A stretch of DNA of 5,503 bases from Bacillota bacterium. GTDB taxonomy: Bacteria > Bacillota_I > Bacilli_A > RFN20 > CAG-288. The position numbers and the translations under genes are program-made. Positions 1-5,068 of the stretch are shown here, in pieces. Under the pieces are notes generated by a model. The model was not told where the DNA came from and did not search any database. It was given only the letters and a program-made list of their open reading frames with translations. The stretch is from assembly GCA_003497225.1 (NCBI GenBank), contig DNJQ01000141.1, positions 1-5,503 of the forward strand. Reading direction: 5' to 3'. Numbering within the stretch: the first letter of the stretch is position 1; each line of letters starts with the position of its first letter.

Positions 1-19
1 AATATTATAAAATAATAAT

Positions 20-27
20 GAGGTGAT
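20..27 (+). promoter_or_regulatory. Ribosome binding site of the GNAT gene
   Basis: GAGGTGAT, complementary to the 3' end of 16S rRNA, ends three bases before the ATG at 31 and fixes that start. The AT-rich run before it contains TATAAA (6-11), which could be a -10 element, but any -35 would lie outside the window, so no promoter is called. Confidence 0.75.
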
Positions 28-30
28 AAT

Positions 31-606
31 ATGAGTAGCAAATTTGAAATTGAAACAGGCAGATTGATTCTAAGTAAACCATCCGAAGAAGATTTTCAAG
101 TTTTGCACCTAATTCTCACAAATCCATTAATGACAATGTATAGAGAGTTTAATTTTGATGATAACGAAATACACTCTTTAATACTTGATAGTGATGCTAG
201 TATTTCTTCTGGTGGAGTTGGATTAAGACTTATTCAAGAAAAACAAACCAAAGAAGTTATAGGCATTGGCGGAGTTAAAAGATCTATTCTAATTAATAAA
301 GATATATATGCTGCTTTTATGTATCTAGCACCTCACGTATGGGGACTAGGATACGGAAAAGAAGCCTTAGCTGCTGCAATAAATGAAGCCTTTGATTTAA
401 AAGGTATAGATGTAATTCATAGTTTTATCGGTTTAGAAAACTATTCTATGCAATATTTATTGGAGGCTTTAGGATTTTTAAAGCAGGGAGATGAGACAAT
501 TAATCTTGATTATAATGTTGTTACCCGTGCTCACTATATTTTAGAGAAGCAAAACAAAAGCGATATCTTGCTTAAAGAAGATAATATATTCTTCCCGCTA
601 ATTTAA
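31..606 (+). CDS. GNAT family N-acetyltransferase (RimJ/RimL type)
   Basis: A 191-residue protein of the GCN5-related N-acetyltransferase fold (GNAT_3, RimJ/RimL-like), expected to move an acetyl group from acetyl-CoA to an amine in the cytoplasm. The opening 'IETGRLILSKPSEEDF' (about residues 7-22) is the typical first strand and helix of this subfamily. The acetyl-CoA pyrophosphate loop is seen as WGLGYGKEAL (104-113), a good match to the Q/R-x-x-G-x-G/A motif A. Near the C-terminus N137 and S139, followed by LLEALGF (143-149), match the family's 'N-x-S-x-x-x-x-x-x-x-GF' signature. RimL members acetylate ribosomal proteins, but others act on antibiotics or small amines, and nothing here fixes the substrate. 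The last 20 or so residues go beyond the domain, and the stop overlaps the convergent CNNM gene by 4 bp. No terminator separates the two genes. Confidence 0.9.
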   Translation: MSSKFEIETGRLILSKPSEEDFQVLHLILTNPLMTMYREFNFDDNEIHSLILDSDASISSGGVGLRLIQEKQTKEVIGIGGVKRSILINKDIYAAFMYLAPHVWGLGYGKEALAAAINEAFDLKGIDVIHSFIGLENYSMQYLLEALGFLKQGDETINLDYNVVTRAHYILEKQNKSDILLKEDNIFFPLI

Positions 607-1676
607 TTTTGTTCTTCTAAAGAATTAAAGTTTTCTTTTTCATCGTCCTCAGCATCGTATTCATCATCAATTTCACCTACGAGCTCTTCAAGGACATCTT
701 CCATTGTAACTAATCCACAAACTTCACGTTTGGTATAATCGTAAACCATCGCTAAATGCTGTTTCTTTTTTTGGAATAATTTAAATAAACTGGCTATTCT
801 TAAATTAGGTCTTACAAAGATAATAGGGTTAACTATATCTTCAATTTCACAATTTTTTTCTAAGAGCATTTCATAAAAATCTTTTTGATATATAACTCCA
901 AGCACTTCGCCATCTTCTGTCATATATGGAACACGAGAGTAGTTATTTGCTTCAAAAAGGTTTTTAATTTCAATATCGCTCATTCTGCGATTAATTGAAA
1001 CAACATCATCCATTTTAGTCATGATATCTTGAACTAATGTATCATCAAAGATGATAGATTTTTGAATGAGGTCGTGTTCGTTTTGATTAAGAACTCCTTC
1101 ATCTTTAATATCAGAAACGATCATCTTAAATTCATCTTCAGTTAAAGTAGGTGATTTTTTATCAATTTTAAATATTTTAGCAATCAGCCATTTCCAACCA
1201 TCAAACATTAAATTAAATGGATAGAATAGATAATAAAATAATTCAAAGAAATATATCGTTCGACAGAGAAATGATTCTGCAAATTCGTGTGCTAACATTT
1301 TTGGTGTAATTTCACCAAAGATTAAAATGATAATGGTTAATCCAATTGTGGTTATAATAGGACCTAATGTTGCACCCCATAGCTGCGTACATATTATTGA
1401 TGAAATAGTGGTAGCTAAAATATTAACGATATTATTACCAATCAAAATGCATGATAATAACTGATCATATTTTTCAATATATTTTAAAACTCTTCTTGCT
1501 GTTCTTTTAGTTATTGCAAGTTTTTTTAGTCTAACATTACTTGCACTAGTAAAAGCTGTCTCAGTAGCGGAAAAGAAAGCTGACAGTAGAATTAATATAA
1601 TTAACACTATTCCTAGAGGAATTAGAGTCATATTTGATGCAAAAATAATATGTGACGATGTACTAGGGTCGTCCAT
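603..1676 (-). CDS. CNNM/HlyC/CorC-family membrane protein (DUF21 plus CBS pair), short form
   Basis: A 357-residue integral membrane protein of the CNNM / 'hemolysin C' family, whose characterised members move or regulate Mg2+ (or Na+/Mg2+) across the membrane. Residues about 17-36, 75-95, 103-123 and 135-155 are hydrophobic and form the DUF21/CNNM transmembrane domain. Family signatures are present: FFSATETAFTSAS (34-46), IGNNIVNI (79-86) and GEITPKMLA (121-129). A cytoplasmic CBS pair follows, with CBS1 about 214-273 and CBS2 about 281-335, the latter ending in the characteristic GLVTMEDVLEELVGEI (321-336). The protein then stops after an acidic tail (EIDDEYDAEDDEKE) and has no CorC_HlyC transporter-associated domain, so it is shorter than the usual 420-450 residues. 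The ATG at 1676 is preceded by AGGTGG nine bases upstream. The name hemolysin is historical, and the ion carried cannot be read from sequence. Confidence 0.92.
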   Translation of the reverse strand: MDDPSTSSHIIFASNMTLIPLGIVLIILILLSAFFSATETAFTSASNVRLKKLAITKRTARRVLKYIEKYDQLLSCILIGNNIVNILATTISSIICTQLWGATLGPIITTIGLTIIILIFGEITPKMLAHEFAESFLCRTIYFFELFYYLFYPFNLMFDGWKWLIAKIFKIDKKSPTLTEDEFKMIVSDIKDEGVLNQNEHDLIQKSIIFDDTLVQDIMTKMDDVVSINRRMSDIEIKNLFEANNYSRVPYMTEDGEVLGVIYQKDFYEMLLEKNCEIEDIVNPIIFVRPNLRIASLFKLFQKKKQHLAMVYDYTKREVCGLVTMEDVLEELVGEIDDEYDAEDDEKENFNSLEEQN

Positions 1677-1718
1677 AAGGAAAAACCACCTGACCTTTCA
1701 TATGTTAAATAAATTATC

Positions 1719-1746
1719 AAAAAGAGCCTATAAAGTCAATAGGGCC
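1719..1746 (-). terminator. Terminator-like hairpin in the CNNM gene leader (possible attenuator)
   Basis: On the minus strand GGCCCTAT (1746-1739) pairs with ATAGGCTC (1731-1724): five clean pairs CCTAT/ATAGG, then a bulged C and further G-C/G-U pairs. TTTTT (1723-1719) follows directly. This is the form of a weak intrinsic terminator, lying 43 bp before the CNNM start codon on the same strand. No upstream minus-strand gene needs terminating, so if it is functional it would be a leader attenuator. The same bases also give a possible promoter, TTGACT (1739-1734) and GATAAT (1718-1713) with a short 15-bp spacer. The two readings exclude each other and I cannot choose between them. Confidence 0.35.
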
Positions 1747-1748
1747 AC

Positions 1749-1787
1749 AACCAACCGACACCTCCCTTGGTTCCTGGAACTTGGTTG
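1749..1787. repeat. Nested inverted repeats between divergent genes
   Basis: CAACCAA (1749-1755) is the exact inverse of TTGGTTG (1781-1787). A second TTGGTT (1767-1772) offers it an alternative partner. Inside lies GTTCCTGGAAC (1770-1780), a palindrome with a one-base centre that would suit a DNA-binding dimer better than an RNA hairpin. This stretch is visibly richer in G+C than its AT-rich surroundings. It lies between the CNNM gene and the plus-strand small ORF, so it could be an operator or part of an RNA leader. No known regulator motif is recognised. Confidence 0.4.
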
Positions 1788-1792
1788 ATAAT

Positions 1793-2143
1793 ATGGGATA
1801 TGTAAAGGTAAGAACGGCCGTCACTAGTAAAGGATTTGGCATATTCGATTCCTTGAGTGATAAATATTATACATATTCAGTTTTAAAAATAAATACAGGA
1901 ACCAATCCCATGAGTAGATTAGAAGTTGTTTCTTTGCTAAACTCCTTTAATATAACTACTTCTATGTTCTTTTACGGATACAACAATCGAACTGCAAAAT
2001 ATAATCCAAAGGTATATTTGAGTGCCGTCCAAAGTGTGGCACCAGGCTGGAATTATGACTACCAAATCGGTCAACAAAATGGACTAGCAAACATCGACGA
2101 AACAGACCAAAAAAGTGGCAGTTGGCCTTATAATCCTGCATAA
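1793..2143 (+). CDS. Hypothetical protein of unknown family, possibly a 5'-truncated remnant
   Basis: I do not recognise this product. From the ATG at 1793 it would be 116 residues, rich in N, S, T, Y and G with an alternating hydrophobic pattern. That composition resembles a beta-rich secreted or surface domain, yet there is no signal peptide, lipobox or membrane helix. It ends in SGSWPYNPA. ATG 1793 is preceded by TTGGTTGATAAT, an imperfect echo of the ribosome site of the first gene (GAGGTGATAAT). A TTG at 1781 is an alternative with no Shine-Dalgarno. The frame stays open upstream to 1709 with no good start codon, and the extra translated residues include LGSWN, echoed near the C-terminus as SGSWP. 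A possible -10 (TATAAA, 1729-1734) lies upstream without a convincing -35. It may be a genuine small protein or a fragment of a larger surface protein gene. The coding call is moderate and the start uncertain. Confidence 0.45.
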   Translation: MGYVKVRTAVTSKGFGIFDSLSDKYYTYSVLKINTGTNPMSRLEVVSLLNSFNITTSMFFYGYNNRTAKYNPKVYLSAVQSVAPGWNYDYQIGQQNGLANIDETDQKSGSWPYNPA

Positions 2144-2144
2144 A

Positions 2145-2165
2145 ATTTATAGTGTTTTTATAAAT
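2145..2165. repeat. AT-only inverted repeat after the small ORF
   Basis: ATTTATA (2145-2151) and TATAAAT (2159-2165) form a 7-bp stem with a GTGTTTT loop, starting two bases after the stop at 2143. With no G-C pairs it is a poor terminator. A further 12-bp perfect palindrome, AAATATATATTT (2162-2173), lies just before the -10 element of the next promoter and could be an operator or simply AT-rich sequence. Confidence 0.3.
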
Positions 2166-2181
2166 ATATATTTGGTATAAT
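2153..2181 (+). promoter_or_regulatory. Extended -10 sigma-A promoter of the membrane protein/lipoprotein pair
   Basis: TGGTATAAT (2173-2181) is a perfect extended -10 element (TGN followed by consensus TATAAT). The -35 region at the proper 17-bp distance (2153-2158, TGTTTT) is poor, as is usual for extended -10 promoters. Transcription should start about seven bases beyond the -10, at 2188 or 2189, which is the start codon of the next gene. Confidence 0.6.
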
Positions 2182-2188
2182 AATAAAC

Positions 2189-2497
2189 ATGGAAGAAAAT
2201 AAAGAAGAGCAAGAACAAGTTACTATGAGCAGAAAAGATTATAAAAGAGCGCAAGTTCTTTATATCTTATCTTGGGTATTTTTCGTATTAGCTTTCATTT
2301 CTATGATTGCATTTTTCCCAATGATGTATTTTTCTTGCGTAGTAGTTTTCTTTTCTGTTTTGTCTTTTACCCTCGCCTATATTGCAAATAATAGATATGG
2401 GGTAGTGACAACTTTATTAAAAACAGTTGATGTCATTTCTTTTATTATTGGCATTATCATGTTTCTTTGTTTTCTTGTCTTATTGGTGATGAAATAA
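2189..2497 (+). CDS. Small three-helix membrane protein of unknown function
   Basis: A 102-residue integral membrane protein with a charged cytoplasmic-looking N-terminus (residues 1-21, many E, K and R) and three strongly hydrophobic segments at about 22-44, 46-66 and 78-101. It stops two residues (MK) after the last helix. No catalytic or binding motif is visible and I do not recognise the family. No Shine-Dalgarno precedes the ATG, and the upstream promoter places the transcript start at or one base before it, suggesting a leaderless mRNA. An internal ATG at 2225 also lacks a ribosome site. Only one base separates its stop from the lipoprotein ATG at 2499, so the two are almost certainly co-transcribed and probably translationally coupled. 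A role at the cell envelope together with the lipoprotein is an inference from this pairing. Confidence 0.75.
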   Translation: MEENKEEQEQVTMSRKDYKRAQVLYILSWVFFVLAFISMIAFFPMMYFSCVVVFFSVLSFTLAYIANNRYGVVTTLLKTVDVISFIIGIIMFLCFLVLLVMK

Positions 2498-2498
2498 T

Positions 2499-4106
2499 AT
2501 GAAAAAGAAAATTGGATTATCATTAACATTATTATCGGGAATTCTACTTACATCTTGTGGAAATAAAACCTATGGAACATTGGTTTTAAACGCTAATGGA
2601 GGAACCTTTTCTGATGGAACGTCTCAAATGAGTATTAAAGGAGTTTCCGGAAAGAAAGTTGAAAATCAAGAAAATTATAGTCCAACCATGAGCGGAAAAG
2701 ATGTTAAGTTCCGCGGTTGGTTTGAAAATGCTGAGATCAAAGGCAAAAGTGTTGATTTAGTTTATCCTTATTTAGTTACATACAACCTTTATGCTGGGTG
2801 GGCAGAAAAGGTTGTAATTAGTTATATCGTAGGAAGCGATAAATATGAAACATATTCCGGATATCAAGGTGAGACTTTTGAATTAGCAGAATATGAAACC
2901 GAAGATATCTTTTATGGTTGGTTTTTTGATGCTGAGTTTAAAGAAAGATGCAGTTTAACTTCTTTACCAGAGAAAGATACTACTTTATATGGTAAGGTTG
3001 AAGAGAATCCATCAATTAATTTGCATTATTCTGAAACTAATGTAGTTCAATATAAAGCTAAAGCAGGAATCAAGTTAGAAGAGAATTTTGATGTTCCTAG
3101 TAAAGATGGTTCAAAATTTGTTGGATGGTTCACGGAAAGTGGAAGTCAGTTCTACTTTGATTATATGCCTGGGGCAACAATAGATTTATATCCAAAGTTT
3201 GTTAAAGAAGTAACTATTTCATTTGAAGCAAATGGTGGAACAGCTGTTAGTAGTCTTAATGGATATCAAGGTGAAAAAATAACTCAAGATATAGAAATAT
3301 CAACGAAAGAAAATCATTATCTTGAAGGTTGGTATACCGATTCCTCCTTAACTAATAGATTCTCGTTTGATACTTTCCCCAATGAAAACACAACATTATA
3401 TGCAAAATGGACTATTTATCCTAAACTTAGTTTCACCTATGAAGGTACAACTGTAGCGGAAACATATGATGACATATATCTTCCTTCTGGAAAGCAAATT
3501 CCTGAATTACCAAAACCTAGTTTAACTGGATATAATTTCCTTGGCTGGTTTACTAGTAATGAAAGTGGTGGATACGATATATTTACAAATAAGTTCATGC
3601 CGTCTACTGATGTTGTCTTAGTTGGAAGATTTGAAAAACATAGAATGGTTAAAATAATCACCCAATATGCTGGAGTAGATTTAAATAGTAAAGATGTTGA
3701 ATTAATTCAAGAATCTATCGATGGTGAATGGTGGAGTAATAACTATCAAGTACCAGTAGGATATGTTCAAAAGAATATCTATACGGATAGTGTTGATAAG
3801 ACCAATCTTATCCTTCTTCCATATAATCCAATAAGTGATGTAACTATTGTTGTAGATCTAGCTAAAATTGTCACAGTTAAGTTCTATAATGGAAGTGAAT
3901 ATTTATATAGCATTTCTGGTGGGGAAGGAATGACAATGAATATAGAAACTATTCAAGAACACATATCTAAACCTGGATTCACTGTTGAAGGCTTTTATGA
4001 AGATGCTGGATTTTTGATTAATAATCCTATGAAAGTATTCCCAACAGCTGAAAAAACTGGTGAATCATTAGAACTTAATGTCTATGTTAAATACTTTAAA
4101 GATTAA
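2499..4106 (+). CDS. Surface lipoprotein made of InlB B-type (Listeria-Bacteroides) repeats
   Basis: A 535-residue lipoprotein. The first 20 residues are a type II signal peptide: KKK, a hydrophobic core, then the lipobox LTSC with the lipidated Cys at 20. The rest is about seven tandem beta-grasp-like modules of the InlB B-repeat / Flg_new type: about 27-103, 105-167, 171-236, 238-304, 308-379, 382-456 and 457-534. The clearest anchors are the NANGGTF (31-37) and EANGGTAV (243-250) strands, the G-W-F/Y turns at 73-75, 140-142, 209-211, 277-279 and 349-351, and endings such as TTLYAKW (298-304). The sixth module has lost the GWF turn and the seventh has GFY instead. No enzyme domain is present. 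Such repeats are usually spacers or ligand contacts in adhesins, so a surface-binding role is likely but the ligand is unknown. GGTGAT (2485-2490), inside the preceding gene, is the ribosome site. Confidence 0.9.
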   Translation: MKKKIGLSLTLLSGILLTSCGNKTYGTLVLNANGGTFSDGTSQMSIKGVSGKKVENQENYSPTMSGKDVKFRGWFENAEIKGKSVDLVYPYLVTYNLYAGWAEKVVISYIVGSDKYETYSGYQGETFELAEYETEDIFYGWFFDAEFKERCSLTSLPEKDTTLYGKVEENPSINLHYSETNVVQYKAKAGIKLEENFDVPSKDGSKFVGWFTESGSQFYFDYMPGATIDLYPKFVKEVTISFEANGGTAVSSLNGYQGEKITQDIEISTKENHYLEGWYTDSSLTNRFSFDTFPNENTTLYAKWTIYPKLSFTYEGTTVAETYDDIYLPSGKQIPELPKPSLTGYNFLGWFTSNESGGYDIFTNKFMPSTDVVLVGRFEKHRMVKIITQYAGVDLNSKDVELIQESIDGEWWSNNYQVPVGYVQKNIYTDSVDKTNLILLPYNPISDVTIVVDLAKIVTVKFYNGSEYLYSISGGEGMTMNIETIQEHISKPGFTVEGFYEDAGFLINNPMKVFPTAEKTGESLELNVYVKYFKD

Positions 4107-4110
4107 ATGC

Positions 4111-4139
4111 TTGACAATTAAATAGCAATTGAGTAGAAT
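4111..4139 (+). promoter_or_regulatory. Sigma-A promoter of the infC-rpmI-rplT operon
   Basis: A consensus -35 TTGACA (4111-4116), an exact 17-bp spacer, and -10 TAGAAT (4134-4139, five of six matches). The expected transcript start is about 4146. The -35 begins only four bases after the lipoprotein stop codon, so the operon has its own strong promoter but nothing insulates it from upstream read-through. Confidence 0.9.
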
Positions 4140-4145
4140 TAATGC

Positions 4146-4266
4146 GTAAATAATGAAGGAAAGATGAGTTCCCACTCACACCTGATTCAGAATCTGGATA
4201 GGTAAATGGCCTAAACATCAAGATGTATAAGCTATGTGCGGGGAATTTATCTCCGCACATTTTTTG
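4146..4266 (+). promoter_or_regulatory. L20-type (infC operon) attenuator leader RNA
   Basis: A roughly 120-nt leader between the promoter and infC, of the L20 autoregulatory class known from Bacillus, where excess ribosomal protein L20 binds the leader and promotes termination. Visible elements in order: hairpin TGAGT-TCCC-ACTCA (4165-4178); hairpin 4181-4202 with stem CCT/AGG, one bulged G and ATTCAG/CTGGAT; small hairpin ACAT-CAAG-ATGT (4215-4226); and the terminator (4234-4265). A competing long-range pairing is also possible: AGATGAGTTCCC (4162-4173) with GGGAATTTATCT (4241-4252), 12 pairs of which two are G-U. It uses the terminator loop and both inner arms and also breaks the first hairpin, so it behaves as an antiterminator. 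The L20 family assignment rests on the operon context and this architecture; no covariance model was run. Confidence 0.8.
4234..4265 (+). terminator. Intrinsic terminator (attenuator) of the infC leader
   Basis: ATGTGCGGGGA (4234-4244) pairs with TCTCCGCACAT (4250-4260) over 11 bp with one G-U pair and an ATTTA loop, followed by TTTTT (4261-4265). It lies before the infC ribosome site, so termination here shuts off the whole operon. Confidence 0.92.
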
Positions 4267-4270
4267 CAAA

Positions 4271-4276
4271 AGGAGG
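4271..4276 (+). promoter_or_regulatory. Ribosome binding site that fixes the infC start
   Basis: AGGAGG (within AAAAGGAGG, 4268-4276) lies eight bases before the ATC at 4285. There is no ATG, GTG or TTG at a usable distance downstream of it, so it defines the rare ATC as the IF3 start codon. Confidence 0.88.
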
Positions 4277-4284
4277 AAAATACT

Positions 4285-4845
4285 ATCAATAATAAAGCTT
4301 TTAAAAGTTTACCTGTCAAACCTGATAAGGTATCTCGTGACTTGGTGAATGAAAGAATTCCATTTCAAACCGTCATGGTTATTGGACCTGATGGAGCGCA
4401 GTTAGGTGTTATGAAAAGAAATGAGGCGCTACGCGTATCTGAGGATATGGGTTTAGACCTGCTCGTCGTTTCAAGTAAAGCAACACCACCTGTATGTAAA
4501 ATTCTTGATTACGGAAAATATCATTTTGAAAAACAAAAGAAAGATCGTCAGTTGAGTAGAAATCAAAGAATCGCTGCTCGCGATGCTAAAGAAATTAAGT
4601 TCAAAATGAGCACCGGTGATCACGACATCGAGTATAAGATCGAAACATGCCGTAAGTACCTAGAAAAAGGAATGAAGGTCAAACTTACCATCTGTCTTAG
4701 AGGTAGAGAAGTAACCAAATCTGAATTAATCGAAGCTGCGATGAACAAAATTATTGCTTTACTAAAGGATTATGGTACTGTCGATAAAAAACCTGTTCAA
4801 GAAGGTAAAACTTATAGTTGTTTAGTAAACCCGATAAAGAAATAG
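4285..4845 (+). CDS. infC: Translation initiation factor IF-3 (ATC start codon)
   Basis: IF3 binds the 30S subunit, keeps it apart from 50S and checks start codon-initiator tRNA pairing. From the ATC at 4285 the protein is 186 residues, close to the usual 170-185. The N-domain (about 17-80) carries DLVNERI, IGPDGAQLGVM and the hallmark PPVCKILDYGKYHFE (68-82). A basic linker follows, and the C-domain (about 100-184) shows KEIKFKMSTGDHDIEYK and the RGRE segment (139-142). The same frame is open back to an ATG at 4234, but that codon lies in the terminator stem and would add 17 residues unlike any IF3. The strong AGGAGG eight bases before 4285 supports ATC. Non-canonical AUU or AUC starts are known for infC in other bacteria, where IF3 represses its own synthesis by rejecting them. 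It is the first gene of the operon; its TAG stop lies 13 bases before rpmI. Confidence 0.95.
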   Translation: MNNKAFKSLPVKPDKVSRDLVNERIPFQTVMVIGPDGAQLGVMKRNEALRVSEDMGLDLLVVSSKATPPVCKILDYGKYHFEKQKKDRQLSRNQRIAARDAKEIKFKMSTGDHDIEYKIETCRKYLEKGMKVKLTICLRGREVTKSELIEAAMNKIIALLKDYGTVDKKPVQEGKTYSCLVNPIKK

Positions 4846-4858
4846 AAGGAGAGAGAAT

Positions 4859-5053
4859 ATGTCAAAGATGAAGACAAAACGTGGTCTTGCAAAAAGATTA
4901 CATGTCACAGGATCTGGTCATGTGAAGACCAAAACACAAGGCTATAATCACTTAGCCCAATCTAAATCACAAAAACGTACGAGACACGCACGTAAAGCAA
5001 ACACAATTAGCAAAGCCGATGCACGTCGTTTAAGACGTTTGATTCGCTATTAA
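4859..5053 (+). CDS. rpmI: 50S ribosomal protein L35 (bL35)
   Basis: A 64-residue, very basic protein of the usual bL35 length. The start MSKMKTKRGLAKRLHVTGSG matches the family consensus (M-P-K-M-K-T-K-x-x-x-x-K-R-F-x-x-T-G-x-G), and the end ISKADARRLRRLIRY (50-64) matches the conserved C-terminus. It is a late-assembling component of the large subunit. The ribosome site AAGGAG (4846-4851) lies seven bases before the ATG. It sits 13 bases after infC and 15 bases before rplT, so the three genes share one transcript and the same L20-controlled leader. Confidence 0.97.
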   Translation: MSKMKTKRGLAKRLHVTGSGHVKTKTQGYNHLAQSKSQKRTRHARKANTISKADARRLRRLIRY

Positions 5054-5068
5054 TAGGAGGAAAGAACA

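Noticed and set aside
1700..1800. T-box, M-box or yybP-ykoY riboswitch before the CNNM gene
   Set aside because: No T-box AGGGTGGNACCGCG motif, and no conserved core of the metal-sensing classes that I could recognise; only generic inverted repeats and a weak terminator-like hairpin are present.
1740..2150. A structured RNA gene (tmRNA, RNase P RNA, SRP RNA) on the minus strand ending at the 1719-1746 hairpin
   Set aside because: I looked for the tRNA-like ends and tag frame of tmRNA, the GAGGAAAGTCC motif of RNase P RNA and the SRP GGAA-loop region and found none.
3437..3661. Minus-strand 74-residue open frame inside the lipoprotein gene
   Set aside because: It lies wholly within a well-supported lipoprotein repeat region on the other strand, has no ribosome site or recognisable domain, and is best explained as a shadow frame.
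4234..4284. A 17-residue N-terminal extension of IF3 starting at ATG 4234
   Set aside because: The ATG is the first base of the terminator stem, it has no ribosome site, and the extension does not look like IF3. The ATC at 4285 has an AGGAGG at proper spacing.
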